NCBI GenBank assembly: GCA_964640085.1
Contig: CAZXFA010000012.1
Coordinates: 10,705 to 74,704, forward strand
Length of the DNA stretch: 64,000 bases
Reading direction: 5' to 3'
DNA from: CAZXFA01 sp964640085
GTDB taxonomy: Bacteria > Actinomycetota > UBA4738 > HRBIN12
The notes under the pieces were generated by a model that was given only the letters and a program-made list of their open reading frames with translations, did not search any database and was not told the DNA's origin. Positions 1 to 8,667 of the stretch are shown here, piece after piece (within the stretch, counting starts at the first letter, position 1; every line of letters begins with the position of its first letter). Made by a program: the position numbers and the translations under genes.

Positions 1-240
1 GGGATCTGGCCGTTCGATCGGGACTTCCTGCGGCTCATCCTCCCCACGGGCGCCGGAGCCGCCGGCATGGCCCTGGCGCACGCAGCGATGCCCGCCGAGC
101 GGTGGTTCCTGGACCTCGTGGCGTCCTTCGCGGTCGGCGGGGTCGCCTACGTCGGCGCGATGTTTGCGGTCGGTCTGGTCGAGAGCGAGCGCCGGGCGCT
201 GGTCCGGATGGTCGGGAAGGTGCTCGGCCGGGCGACATGA
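1..240 (+). CDS. C-terminal fragment of a polysaccharide/lipid flippase-like membrane protein
   Basis: The window opens inside this gene; frame 1 is open from base 1 to a TGA at 238-240, giving 79 residues. Two hydrophobic segments are separated by a short polar stretch with the motif PAERWFLDL, and the protein ends in a basic cytoplasmic tail (SERRALVRMVGKVLGRAT). This is the look of the last two helices of the polysaccharide-biosynthesis (Wzx/MATE-like) exporter family. The family assignment is inferred from a short tail and the substrate cannot be said. The stop overlaps the next start (ATG at 240), so the two genes are probably cotranscribed. Confidence 0.55.
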   Translation, partial: GIWPFDRDFLRLILPTGAGAAGMALAHAAMPAERWFLDLVASFAVGGVAYVGAMFAVGLVESERRALVRMVGKVLGRAT

Positions 241-644
241 TGCTCTCGGTCCGCCCGCTGCGCGAGGACGAACCGGTGTGGGTCCGTCGCACGATCGCCG
301 CACGCTGGGGCTCGGACGCGGTGGTCGGGCACGGCGTCGCGTATGAGCCGGCGAGGCTGCCGGGCCTCGTCGCGGAGGAGGTGGGCGTGCCGGTCGGTCT
401 GCTCACCGTCATGACCTCGATGTTCGTGCCGCTGGTGGGGCTCGCCCCCGGGATCCCGGGCGGCCGACCGGGCCAGGGGTTCGCTCCCGATCCGATCTAC
501 CTCCCCACCTGGGTCGAGTGGGGGATCCTGCTCGGCATCGCGAGCTTCGTCGGCATGGCGATCACCCTCGGGGTCCGGCGATTCGTCGCCCCAGATGCAC
601 GTTGGGCCGGCGAGGTGCCTGGATCTGGTCCCCGAGCTGGTTGA
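240..644 (+). CDS. Chimeric ORF: GNAT-like N-terminus joined in frame to an NrfD-like membrane tail
   Basis: The ATG at 240 overlaps the stop of the preceding gene. Residues 1-57 (MLSVRPLREDEPVWVRRTIA onward, with GVPVGLLTV) look like the first strands of a GNAT acetyltransferase, including the usual substrate-side arginines. From about residue 58 (base ~411) the sequence abruptly becomes a different protein: a Pro/Gly loop, then PIYLPTWVEWGILLGIASF and a transmembrane helix, as in the C-terminus of NrfD/PsrC-type quinol-binding subunits. The acetyl-CoA-binding part of GNAT and the first eight or so helices of NrfD are both absent. It could be a real deletion fusion, a decayed remnant, or an assembly join. 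No function can be assigned. Confidence 0.5.
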   Translation: MLSVRPLREDEPVWVRRTIAARWGSDAVVGHGVAYEPARLPGLVAEEVGVPVGLLTVMTSMFVPLVGLAPGIPGGRPGQGFAPDPIYLPTWVEWGILLGIASFVGMAITLGVRRFVAPDARWAGEVPGSGPRAG

Positions 645-801
645 GCCGGGCAGGACCACGAAGGACCAAGGCCGCGGTTACCATCGCCAGCCAGACGGTC
701 ATGGCGCGGCCCGTGCGTGGGTGATGTCCCGAACGGGGCCGGAGGGCCAGTTCGGTCTCGCGACGCCCGGCCTCGGGCCGACGCCCCGGAGCGTTCCGGA
801 C

Positions 802-1287
802 CTACCGGCCGGCCGCCGATCGAGCCAGGTCCAGCGCGGTGGCCACCGCGTCGGCCGGGTCCGCCGCCCGGGTGATCGGATCGACGTCGAGCCCCGGCCG
901 GGAGACATCCCACGTCTGGAGCCCGACCACGGGCCGGCCCATCTTGAGGGCCAGCGCGATCTCGGAGAGCGTGCCGAACTCACCCGCCACGGCGATCACG
1001 ACGTCGGCGGTCCGCACCACGATCGCGTTCCTTGCTTCCCCCATCCCCGTGGCCACCACCACCGTGAGGTAGGGGTTCGCGGCCGCGCGATCGCCCGGCA
1101 CTATCCCCACCGATCGCCCTCCGGCCCTCGTGCACCCGCTCGCCGCCGCCTCCATCAGCCCGCCCATCCCGCCGCAGACGAGCACGGCCCCGGCCTCTGC
1201 GATGCGACGTCCGACCTCCTCGCCGAGCGCGTGCTCGGCGGGCGTCGCCGCCGAGGGCCCCACGACCGCGATGTAGGTGTCCTTCAT
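802..1287 (-). CDS. TIGR00725/LOG-like Rossmann-fold nucleotide-binding protein
   Basis: 161 residues starting at ATG 1285-1287, preceded by a G-rich Shine-Dalgarno stretch. The protein opens with a Rossmann strand (YIAVVGPS), has the glycine-rich CGGMGGLMEAAASG, and carries GEFGTLSEI, equivalent to the GGxGTxxE motif of the lysine-decarboxylase-like/LOG superfamily. The variant motif and small size match the TIGR00725 branch, whose biochemical role is not settled; LOG relatives cleave nucleoside monophosphates. Its ATG overlaps the TGA of the upstream helicase gene (ATGA), so translation is probably coupled. Confidence 0.75.
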   Translation of the reverse strand: MKDTYIAVVGPSAATPAEHALGEEVGRRIAEAGAVLVCGGMGGLMEAAASGCTRAGGRSVGIVPGDRAAANPYLTVVVATGMGEARNAIVVRTADVVIAVAGEFGTLSEIALALKMGRPVVGLQTWDVSRPGLDVDPITRAADPADAVATALDLARSAAGR

Positions 1288-3545
1288 CCCCAACTCCCCC
1301 CCAGCATCGCTGTCAACAATGCCACGGCGCCGGCCTTGTCGAGGGGCTCGTTCCCGTTGCCGCACTTGGGCGATTGCACGCACGAGGGACACCCGTCCGG
1401 GCACGGGCAGTCGCGCACGGTCTCGAGTGTCGCCTCGAGCCAGCGGTCCGCCGCCCCGAACCCTCGCTCGGAGATCCCCGCGCCGCCGGGGTAGCCGTCG
1501 TAGACGAAGATCGCGCACGAACCCGTGTCGGGATGGTGGGCGGTCGAGACCCCGCCCACGTCCCACCGATCGCAGGTCGCGACGAGGGGGAGGAGCCCGA
1601 TCGCGGCGTGCTCGGCCGCGTGGGCCGCTCCCGGGATCGCCGGTCGTGTGATCGCCGCCCGGTCCAGCACGTCCTTCTGGATCGCCCACCAGGTGGCTCG
1701 CGTCTCGAGCGTCTGCGCCGGGAGCGCGAGCGGGACCACTTCCAGGATCTCGCCCGTCGCCACGTGCTTCCGGGCGTAGCCGACGACCTGGTTGGTCACG
1801 TGGACCATTCCATGGAACGACGGCACCCCGCCGGGCGTCCGGCTCTGGAGCTCGACTTCGACGATGCGGATGTCCGTGACGTCGCGGGCCTGGGTGGTGA
1901 TGTCAGCGTCGCTCCAATCCACGAGCGCTACCCGGGCGTCGAGATCGAGCTCGGCGACCTCGAACTGCTCGCCCTGGTGGAGGTAGATCGCCCCCGGGTG
2001 CACCTGGGAGAACGCGCGGGAGCCGTCGACCGTCCCCAGGAGCTCCCCGGTCTCGCGGATCGCGATCGCGAAGGGGTGGGCCCCGACGCTCCGGATGTCG
2101 ACCGCTCGATGCGGGGAGACGCGTCCCCGATGGTGCAGCAGGCCCCGCCGCCGCACGAGATCCCCGGCCCGTACGAGCCCCTCGACCGCGGCCTCGGACC
2201 CCGGCCATAGCGCTGCGAGCTCCTCGTCCGACAGCGGGTGCTCGCGAGCCGCGCACAGCAGGTGCGGCGCCAGGACGTACGGGTTCGAGGGGTCGATCAC
2301 CGCGTCCTCGGCGGGTCGGTCGAAGAGGTCCGCGGGATGTGACACCAGGTACTGGTCCAGCGGCTCGTCCTGCGCCACGAGCACCGCGAGCGAGCGCCCG
2401 GAGCGCCGCCCGGACCGCCCCGCCTGCTGCCACATCGCCGCGCGGGTCCCCGGGTACCCCACCAGGACTGCGACGTCCAGCGAACCGATGTCGATCCCCA
2501 GCTCGAGCGCGCTCGTCGAGGCGATCGCCAGGAGCTCCCCATCGGCCAGCCGCCGCTCGAGCTCCCGCCGCTCCTCGGGCAGGTACCCGGCGCGGTAGGT
2601 TCGGACGCGATCGCGGAGCCCGCCGGGCAGCTCGCGTCTCGCGGACAGCGCGAGGAGCTCGGAAGCCCTGCGGGAGCGGGTGAAGCCGATCGAGCGGACC
2701 CCTTGCTCGGCCAGGTGCGCGATCAGACGGGACGCCTCGGTGAGCGCGCTCCGTCTCGCCCCCGACGCCTCGTCGATCACCGGCGGGTTCACCAGGGCGA
2801 AGGTCTTCCCGCCCGAGGGGGAAGCATCGTCGACGATCGCCTCGAACGGAAGGCCGACTAGCCGCTCGGCGAGCTGGGCAGGGTTCCCGATCGTGGCCGA
2901 GGCCAATACGAAGCGCGGCTCCCCCCCGTACCGGGCAACCAGTCGCCGGAGCCGCCGGAGGATATGGGCGACGTGCGCCCCGAACACCCCCCGGGCGACG
3001 TGCGCCTCATCAACGACCACGAGGGACAGCCGGAGGAAGAAGTCGGCCCAACGGGCATGGTCGGGGAGGATCGATGCGTGCAGCATGTCCGGGTTGGTCA
3101 TCACGAGGTTCGCGTTGCGGCGGATCAGGGGGCGTTCGGCCCTCGGCGTGTCGCCGTCGTACACCGCCCCCCGGATCTGCGGCAGCCTGAGCGTGCGGAC
3201 CTGCCGCAGCTGGTCGCGAGCGAGCGCCTTCGTGGGGTAGATGCACAGCGCCGTCCGCTTCGGGTCGGCGACGGCCCCCGTCGCGAACGCGAGGTCGTAG
3301 ACCAAGGTCTTCCCGCTGGCCGTGCCGGTGGCGACGATCACGTCGCGACCGGCCCGGAGCGCGTCGAGCGCGGCGGCCTGGTGCGCGTACAGACCGGTGA
3401 CGCCCAGCAGGCGGAGCCGCCCCACGACCAGTTCGGGGACGTCCTCGGGGAGGGGCAGCGGGTGCGCGCCCCGGGCCGAGAGCTCCCGGACGTGGACGAT
3501 CGAGCCCTCGGGCTCGAGCGCGACGAGGGCGGTCTCCGGATCCAC
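1284..3545 (-). CDS. DEAD/DEAH-box helicase of the YprA/MrfA type with C-terminal DUF1998 zinc site
   Basis: 753 residues from a GTG at 3543-3545. Superfamily 2 helicase motifs are in order: Walker A ATGTASGKT, motif II VVDEAH, and motif VI QQAGRSGR. The C-terminal quarter carries the four-cysteine cluster CPCPDGCPSCVQSPKCGN near residues 718-735, the hallmark of DUF1998/MrfA-type helicases; MrfA is a 3'-5' DNA helicase linked to mitomycin-type lesion repair. The open frame runs further upstream, but that extension overlaps the neighbouring exchanger gene and has no protein-like composition. The GTG is preceded by a -10-like TACCAT seven bases away, which supports a leaderless start. Repair of bulky or crosslinked DNA is inferred from the family. 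Confidence 0.85.
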   Translation of the reverse strand: MDPETALVALEPEGSIVHVRELSARGAHPLPLPEDVPELVVGRLRLLGVTGLYAHQAAALDALRAGRDVIVATGTASGKTLVYDLAFATGAVADPKRTALCIYPTKALARDQLRQVRTLRLPQIRGAVYDGDTPRAERPLIRRNANLVMTNPDMLHASILPDHARWADFFLRLSLVVVDEAHVARGVFGAHVAHILRRLRRLVARYGGEPRFVLASATIGNPAQLAERLVGLPFEAIVDDASPSGGKTFALVNPPVIDEASGARRSALTEASRLIAHLAEQGVRSIGFTRSRRASELLALSARRELPGGLRDRVRTYRAGYLPEERRELERRLADGELLAIASTSALELGIDIGSLDVAVLVGYPGTRAAMWQQAGRSGRRSGRSLAVLVAQDEPLDQYLVSHPADLFDRPAEDAVIDPSNPYVLAPHLLCAAREHPLSDEELAALWPGSEAAVEGLVRAGDLVRRRGLLHHRGRVSPHRAVDIRSVGAHPFAIAIRETGELLGTVDGSRAFSQVHPGAIYLHQGEQFEVAELDLDARVALVDWSDADITTQARDVTDIRIVEVELQSRTPGGVPSFHGMVHVTNQVVGYARKHVATGEILEVVPLALPAQTLETRATWWAIQKDVLDRAAITRPAIPGAAHAAEHAAIGLLPLVATCDRWDVGGVSTAHHPDTGSCAIFVYDGYPGGAGISERGFGAADRWLEATLETVRDCPCPDGCPSCVQSPKCGNGNEPLDKAGAVALLTAMLGGSWG

Positions 3546-3552
3546 GCTGGCG

Positions 3553-3558
3553 ATGGTA
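3553..3558 (-). promoter_or_regulatory. Leaderless -10 element (TACCAT) for the MrfA-like helicase
   Basis: On the minus strand TACCAT ends 7 nt before the GTG at 3545, placing the transcription start at or beside the start codon. It matches TANNNT and is one of several such boxes in this window. Confidence 0.5.
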
Positions 3559-3585
3559 TCGGGGGGTCGTGATGCCGGCCCCCGG

Positions 3586-4920
3586 CTACTCGCCGACGAT
3601 CTCGCCTCCGGGCTCGGCGTTGAGCCGCGCGTAGGAGGTTCGGAAACCGTCGCGAGCCAGCGGGAGCAGTCGGCCGCGTTCGCGGGCGAAAATCGCCGTT
3701 CCCAGCAGCAGGTAGGCGATCGAGACCGAGATGCGCTCCACGCCCGCGGCCGATTCGGGCACGGCGGCCCCGATGATGAACTGCGCCCAGAACAGCCCGA
3801 ACAGGAGGGCGGCCTCACGCACCGAGATCGACAGGCTCGAGATGACCGCGACGGCGAAGAAGGACTGCGCCGCGGTGAGGAGGATCTCCTCGCGCTGGTG
3901 GGCGTCGATCGGCAGGCCTGAGAGCCCGGAGGAGGCGATCGCGAAGACGATCGGCAGGGTCCCCACCAGCAGGGTCCACTGGTTCACCTTGGAGGACACC
4001 AGTGTGCCGAGTGCCGCGTTGGTGTTCAGCCGCCACGCGTAGAGACCGGCGACCAGGAGCTCGGGAGCTTCGGAGGCCAGTGGCGCGAGCCACTGGACCA
4101 GCAGGAACTCGCTGATCCCGAACTGGCGACCGGTCTCGACCAGCGCCTCGGCGAAGGGCTCGGCGGACAGGAGGATCACGCCGCCCGAGAACAGGAACAT
4201 CGCGACGACCGAGGCCCTCCGCCGTCCGACCTGGAAGGTCCCGATCAACCGGGCGGGTCCGACCAGATGCGGTTCCTCGGCCGGTGCACGCGAGACCCGG
4301 ATCGTGTACCCGACGAAGATCGAGACCAGGACGGCCGCGTCCACCAACGTGATCGTGTGCTTGAGGGGGAGGGTGAGCGAGTAGACGGTGGCAAGAGCGA
4401 GGAACGAGACCTCCACCGCGTGCGAGCGCTCGAGCCGCACCTCGGCCAGCCCGGGCGGCCGCTTCCGAGACCTGTAGGCGGCGATGAACACGACGAGCGA
4501 CCAGCCGATGCCGATCAACAACCGGTTGGCACCGGTCATGTTCGCCAGGGCGAGCGAGCACGCGTCCTCCCCTGCCGCGCCGGGCGGGTGACATGCCACC
4601 CCGTAGGCCTCGACCGCGTTGCCCGCCTTGAACGCGAACACCATGTCCACCGCGTACTCGGGGAGCACGGCGATGAACGCGAGTACCGCGATCGCGAGGC
4701 CCGCCGAGATGTCGAGCTGCGCCACCTCGGCCGCCCACGACAGGAGGAACGCGGCGCCGACGATCGCGACCCCGTACAGCAGGGCCTCGGCGGCGTGAGG
4801 CAGGTGGGGGTGCAGGAGCCGCAGGAAGAGACCCGGGACGGTGACGCCGATCGCGATGCCCACGCCGAGCCCCTGGCGCCCGGCGTGGATGTCGCGGAGC
4901 TCCTCCCTGAGGGTGGTCAC
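3586..4920 (-). CDS. Sodium/calcium exchanger family membrane antiporter
   Basis: 444 residues from GTG 4918-4920. About eleven hydrophobic segments form two inverted halves, each with an alpha-repeat: the first around LPEYAVDMVFAF and ANMTGANRLLIG, the second around LASEAPELLVAG and GTLVSSKVNQWTLLVG. The acidic residues in PEY and SEAPE correspond to the cation-binding glutamates of the CaCA superfamily. It probably exchanges Ca2+ or a similar cation for Na+ or H+ across the cytoplasmic membrane; ion specificity cannot be read from sequence. It lies 39 nt downstream of the LCP gene and just upstream of the helicase gene, which has its own promoter. Confidence 0.8.
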   Translation of the reverse strand: MTTLREELRDIHAGRQGLGVGIAIGVTVPGLFLRLLHPHLPHAAEALLYGVAIVGAAFLLSWAAEVAQLDISAGLAIAVLAFIAVLPEYAVDMVFAFKAGNAVEAYGVACHPPGAAGEDACSLALANMTGANRLLIGIGWSLVVFIAAYRSRKRPPGLAEVRLERSHAVEVSFLALATVYSLTLPLKHTITLVDAAVLVSIFVGYTIRVSRAPAEEPHLVGPARLIGTFQVGRRRASVVAMFLFSGGVILLSAEPFAEALVETGRQFGISEFLLVQWLAPLASEAPELLVAGLYAWRLNTNAALGTLVSSKVNQWTLLVGTLPIVFAIASSGLSGLPIDAHQREEILLTAAQSFFAVAVISSLSISVREAALLFGLFWAQFIIGAAVPESAAGVERISVSIAYLLLGTAIFARERGRLLPLARDGFRTSYARLNAEPGGEIVGE

Positions 4921-4959
4921 GACCCGAGCCCCGCGGGAGCCACCGACCCGGGCGCGGCC

Positions 4960-5985
4960 CTACTCCGTCGTCTCGCCGTCGGGCAGGAGCGAGGCATTGG
5001 GGGACGGCGGGATGTTGGCCTTCTTCAGGAGGCCATCGACGGCGAGGTCGTCGGAGATCGCCGCGAGCTTCGAGGCATCGAGGTGAACGACCGAGACCCC
5101 ACCGGCCATCCCCACCGACCCGGGGAGCACGACGTTCACGACCTTCCGGGCCCTGATCGTCGTCCCCGTGAACGCCAGGTCCAGCAGCTCGTCGAGCCCG
5201 AGGCTCGTCTGGGCGTTGCGCAGCCCGGCGCCGATCCAGGTGAGCAGGCGACCGGGGTCCCGCTCGAACTGCCGCTGGAACTGGGAGAGCGCGGCGACCA
5301 TCAGACGCCCTTGGTTCTCCGAACGCCCGAAGTCCCCGGCCGGCAGGGCGTGCCGGGCACGCGCGAACGCGAGCGCCTCGCGACCGGAGAGCAGCTGGGA
5401 CCCGGCCTGGATCTCTGCCCGGGCATACCTGTCGAACACGTCGAAGGGGACGTCCATCGCCAGGCCACCGACGTCGTCGATCATCGCCTCGAACCCCTCG
5501 AACCAAGTCAGCGCCCAGTAGTCCATCTGGATCCCGGTCAGCTCCTCGACCGTCTGGACGACCAGCTCCGGTCCGCCGTTGACCATCGCCGCATTGATCT
5601 TGGTCGTGCCGTAGCCGGGGATCGACACGTAGGAGTCCCGGGGGAACCCGACGATCGTCGCCCGCCCCTCCTCCGGGTTCAGGGAGACGATGTGGATCGA
5701 ATCGGCGCGCTGTCCTCCGATCTCCTCGCCGGGCCGAGCGTCCGAGCCGATGACCACGATGAAGATCGGCTCTGTGCCGTCGAGTGTCGGGATGTAGCCG
5801 GCCCGCACGGGTTCGAGTTGGAGCAGGGGCGTCGCGCCGGCATCCGAGCGCCAGGGGGTCGCCCCGAGGGTCGAACCCGCCACCCAGGCCGCGAGGATCG
5901 CGGCCGCGAGCGCGAGACGCCGGGGGGTCGGGCGCGAGCCTGCCAAAGCGGGCCTCAGGCTACCTGCGCGCCGAGGTCGCCACAA
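4960..5985 (-). CDS. LytR-CpsA-Psr (LCP) family cell-envelope protein
   Basis: 341 residues from a TTG at 5983-5985; in-frame alternatives are few. A basic N-terminus and one hydrophobic segment (LALAAAILAAWVAGSTLG) make a signal anchor. The LCP domain follows with its diagnostic pieces: IGSDARPGEE, RADSIHIVSLNP, GFPRDSYVSIPGYGTTKINA, and RSENQGRLM. The conserved Asp and Arg residues are those that bind the polyprenyl pyrophosphate head group and metal. LCP enzymes transfer secondary polymers such as arabinogalactan or teichoic acids from lipid carriers to peptidoglycan. The start lies 4 nt after the stop of an anchored unknown protein, suggesting cotranscription. Confidence 0.88.
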   Translation of the reverse strand: MWRPRRAGSLRPALAGSRPTPRRLALAAAILAAWVAGSTLGATPWRSDAGATPLLQLEPVRAGYIPTLDGTEPIFIVVIGSDARPGEEIGGQRADSIHIVSLNPEEGRATIVGFPRDSYVSIPGYGTTKINAAMVNGGPELVVQTVEELTGIQMDYWALTWFEGFEAMIDDVGGLAMDVPFDVFDRYARAEIQAGSQLLSGREALAFARARHALPAGDFGRSENQGRLMVAALSQFQRQFERDPGRLLTWIGAGLRNAQTSLGLDELLDLAFTGTTIRARKVVNVVLPGSVGMAGGVSVVHLDASKLAAISDDLAVDGLLKKANIPPSPNASLLPDGETTE

Positions 5986-5989
5986 CCAT

Positions 5990-6730
5990 TCACGGCGAGG
6001 GCGACGATGAAGGGGAGGGGGAGGGCGTCGGCGGCTTGGCCTCTCGGTCCTTGCGCTCCACGTCGAACGCCGTGATCTTCCAGCCGTCGACGTTCCGCAG
6101 GAAGAGCTGGCCGCTGCTCACGATGCCGAGGTAGGTCCCGTCCGAGCGTTCGCCGAGCGCGCGGAACCGGACGCGGACGACCACGGTGTCGGCCTGCCCC
6201 TCGGGATCGAACAGCACGCGGAAGGAGAGGCTCCCGCGTTCGGGCTCGATGCGTTGGAACACGTCGCCGGCGGCCACGCCCAGCGTGAGGGTCTCCACCG
6301 ATCCGCGGGCCGCGGCCACGGCGCCCTCGGTGAACAGGGCGAACACGTCCTCGTACTCGCCATCACGCCAGTTCCCGGGGTCGAGGAACGCGGCCGTGTA
6401 AAGGTCGTCGAGGACGGGCACCACCTCGTCGCGGGTCCCCTCCGCCGCGGGCTGGAGCGCCTCCGCATCGGCATCGGCGCTGGTGGCGACGACCTCGACC
6501 TTGCGTGCCACCCGGAAGTCGAACTCCGGGACCGTGTCGTCTTCACCGCCCCCGAGGATCGGGATGACCCCACCCCCGTCGCCACCGCGCAGGACGAGGA
6601 TCAGCACGGCGGCCACCACCACGAGGCCAACCGGAGCCAGCAGCCACCAGAGCGGAAGGCGCCGGCCGGCGGTCCGTCGACGGACACGGCTCGCGGTGAC
6701 GGGGGTCTTCTGCGGGGCGTCGTCGCTCAA
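5990..6730 (-). CDS. Membrane-anchored protein of unknown function
   Basis: 246 residues if translation starts at TTG 6728-6730 (giving MSDDAPQKTP); a GTG at 6766 would add twelve residues. A basic stretch (RRRTAGRRL) precedes one transmembrane helix (LLAPVGLVVVAAVLILVL), then an external domain of about 170 residues rich in Asp, Glu and Val, ending in a Pro/Ser tail. The external part alternates short strands and helices (DDLYTAAFLDPGNW, FRVLFDPEGQADTVVVRVRF), like small NTF2/SnoaL-type folds, but no family can be named. A -10-like TACCCT lies 9 nt before the TTG, favouring that start. It sits directly before the LCP gene, so a cell-envelope role is plausible. Confidence 0.6.
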   Translation of the reverse strand: MSDDAPQKTPVTASRVRRRTAGRRLPLWWLLAPVGLVVVAAVLILVLRGGDGGGVIPILGGGEDDTVPEFDFRVARKVEVVATSADADAEALQPAAEGTRDEVVPVLDDLYTAAFLDPGNWRDGEYEDVFALFTEGAVAAARGSVETLTLGVAAGDVFQRIEPERGSLSFRVLFDPEGQADTVVVRVRFRALGERSDGTYLGIVSSGQLFLRNVDGWKITAFDVERKDREAKPPTPSPSPSSSPSP

Positions 6731-6769
6731 GGCGTCGTGAGGGTAGCCTCGCCTCCACACGCCCACAAC

Positions 6770-8518
6770 TCACACGGGGGGCGGCGCGGCCTCTCGCTCG
6801 AGGCTGAGGGCGTTCCAATAGGCGCCCAGGAGGCTGTCGCGCGTCGCCAGGCCGACGACCCGCCGGGACCCGATGTCGGAGACCACGGGGATCAACGGCA
6901 ACCCTCGAGGCGCGAGCCGGCGGAGGGCTTCGTCGAGGGACTCGTTCGGAGTAACGACCGGGTACTCCTCGATCAGCTCGTCCACCGGATCCTCGCCCGA
7001 CAGCTCGTCCGCCTCCCCGAGCCGCTCGGCGCGGAGGATCCCGACGAGCCGGTCGCCGTCCTCCACGACCACCAGGCGATCCGTGCCTGCCTCCTGCATC
7101 GCCTCCCGAGCCCGCTCGAGGCTCAGCGGCATCCGGATCGTGCGGATGTCCGGGATGGTCGCCCGGGCGACCGGGGTCCGCTCGAGCAGGTGACGCTCCC
7201 GTCCCTCGGCGAGATCGACCCCTTTGCGTCGGATCTTCAGGGTGTAGATCGAGTCGGGGTGGGCGACCGAGGACGCGAGGGTCGCCACGATGCAGGCCAG
7301 CATCAGCGGCAGGATGATCAGGTAGTCATTGGTCATCTCGAACAGGATCAGGATCGACGAGATCGGGGCGTGGGCCGCCCCGGCGAAGACCGCGGCCATG
7401 CCAACCATCGCGTAGGCCCCGGCGCTGGCGGTCATCCCGGGGAGCAGCGCGTGCACACCCTGGCCGAACGCCGCCCCGAGCATCGCGCCCATGAACAGCG
7501 ACGGGGCGAAGACGCCTCCGGACGCACCCGACCCCAGCGTGAGCGACGTGGCCAGGAGCTTGGCTCCGAGCAGGGTCAGGAGCACCCACCAGCTCAGCGT
7601 GGCGCCGAGGGCCAGGTTGATGCCCGGAAGCCCGCTCCCGTAGGGCAAGGAGCCGTGTCCGAGCCGTAGCGTGGCCAGTCCGACCAGCCCGAGGAGGAGC
7701 CCGCCGAGGGCGGGCTTGAGGTCTTCCGGGAGTCGCAGCGCGTCGAACCGGTCCTCCGTCCAGTAGAGGAACCGGATGAAGGCGATCGCCACGGCCGCGG
7801 CGAGCAACCCGAGCACGACGTAGAAGAGGAGCTCGACCGGGTTCCGCAGGCCGAATGCCGGCACCTCGAGCACGGTCTCGTTGCCGAAGGCCGAACGCCA
7901 GATCACCGAGGCGGTCACGGCCGACAGGACGACGGTGGCGAACCCTCGCGCGCTGAACCGCTGCAGGATGACCTCGAGCGAGAAGAAGACCCCCGCGAGC
8001 GGGGCGTTGAACGCCGCGGCGATCCCGCCGGCGGCGCCGCAGGCCACGAGGAGCCGGATGCGCGACTCCGACATCCGGAGGAGCTGCCCCGCCTTCGAGC
8101 CCAGGGTCGAACCGACCTGCACGATGGGCCCCTCGCGGCCGGCCGACCCGCCCGAGCCGATGGTGAGAGCCGACGCGAGGGTCTTCACGATCGCCACCCG
8201 GCCGCGGATCCGGCCTCCCTTGACGGCGACCGCCTCCATGACCTCTGGGACACCGTGCCCCTTCGCCTCTTGGGCGCCGTGGGCGATCAGCGGTCCCGCG
8301 AGCAGGCCTCCGACGATCGGCGCCACGAAGACCCGGAGGGCGTCGGTGCTGACGGCCGTCTCCGAGCCCAAGAAGAGCCGCCCGAACACGCGGAGGAGCA
8401 GCTCGAGGGCGACGGCTCCCAGGCCGGCCAGCACGCCGACCGTGACGGCGGTGAGCGCGAGGACGTTGCTCTCGTAGCCCGGCAGGGCGCGGATCCGTTC
8501 CCGAGCCCTCCGGATCAC
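6770..8518 (-). CDS. CLC-type chloride transporter with tandem CBS domains
   Basis: 582 residues from GTG 8516-8518, chosen because GGGGGAC lies about 9 nt upstream; the longer open frame would run into the promoter region of nhaA. CLC motifs are present in order: GSGGSAGREGP with the gating Glu, the preceding GHGVPEV, and GASGGVFAPSLFMG. The gating Glu suggests a Cl-/H+ antiporter rather than a channel. After the last membrane helix, two CBS domains (around IPDIRTIRMPLSLERA and DELIEEYPVVTPNESL) give a cytoplasmic adenine-nucleotide-sensing tail. It diverges from nhaA, and both act on proton and ion balance. Confidence 0.9.
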   Translation of the reverse strand: MIRRARERIRALPGYESNVLALTAVTVGVLAGLGAVALELLLRVFGRLFLGSETAVSTDALRVFVAPIVGGLLAGPLIAHGAQEAKGHGVPEVMEAVAVKGGRIRGRVAIVKTLASALTIGSGGSAGREGPIVQVGSTLGSKAGQLLRMSESRIRLLVACGAAGGIAAAFNAPLAGVFFSLEVILQRFSARGFATVVLSAVTASVIWRSAFGNETVLEVPAFGLRNPVELLFYVVLGLLAAAVAIAFIRFLYWTEDRFDALRLPEDLKPALGGLLLGLVGLATLRLGHGSLPYGSGLPGINLALGATLSWWVLLTLLGAKLLATSLTLGSGASGGVFAPSLFMGAMLGAAFGQGVHALLPGMTASAGAYAMVGMAAVFAGAAHAPISSILILFEMTNDYLIILPLMLACIVATLASSVAHPDSIYTLKIRRKGVDLAEGRERHLLERTPVARATIPDIRTIRMPLSLERAREAMQEAGTDRLVVVEDGDRLVGILRAERLGEADELSGEDPVDELIEEYPVVTPNESLDEALRRLAPRGLPLIPVVSDIGSRRVVGLATRDSLLGAYWNALSLEREAAPPPV

Positions 8519-8610
8519 GTCCGCGCGTCCCCCACGGGCGCCATGGTAGCCACCCGCGCGCCGGGCAGGGGGCCGAGCGTCGTCCCGGCACGCGTCGCCC
8601 GGGGGCCGGA

Positions 8611-8616
8611 TAGGAT
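8611..8616 (+). promoter_or_regulatory. Probable -10 element (TAGGAT) for nhaA
   Basis: TAGGAT in the 149-bp gap between the divergent CLC and nhaA genes would start transcription near 8623 and leave a leader of about 45 nt. No good -35 is visible. Confidence 0.3.
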
Positions 8617-8667
8617 GAGGGCGCTTCGGAGGTGTGCCGGGAAGCCTGGTCGGCGCCTCGATCACCT

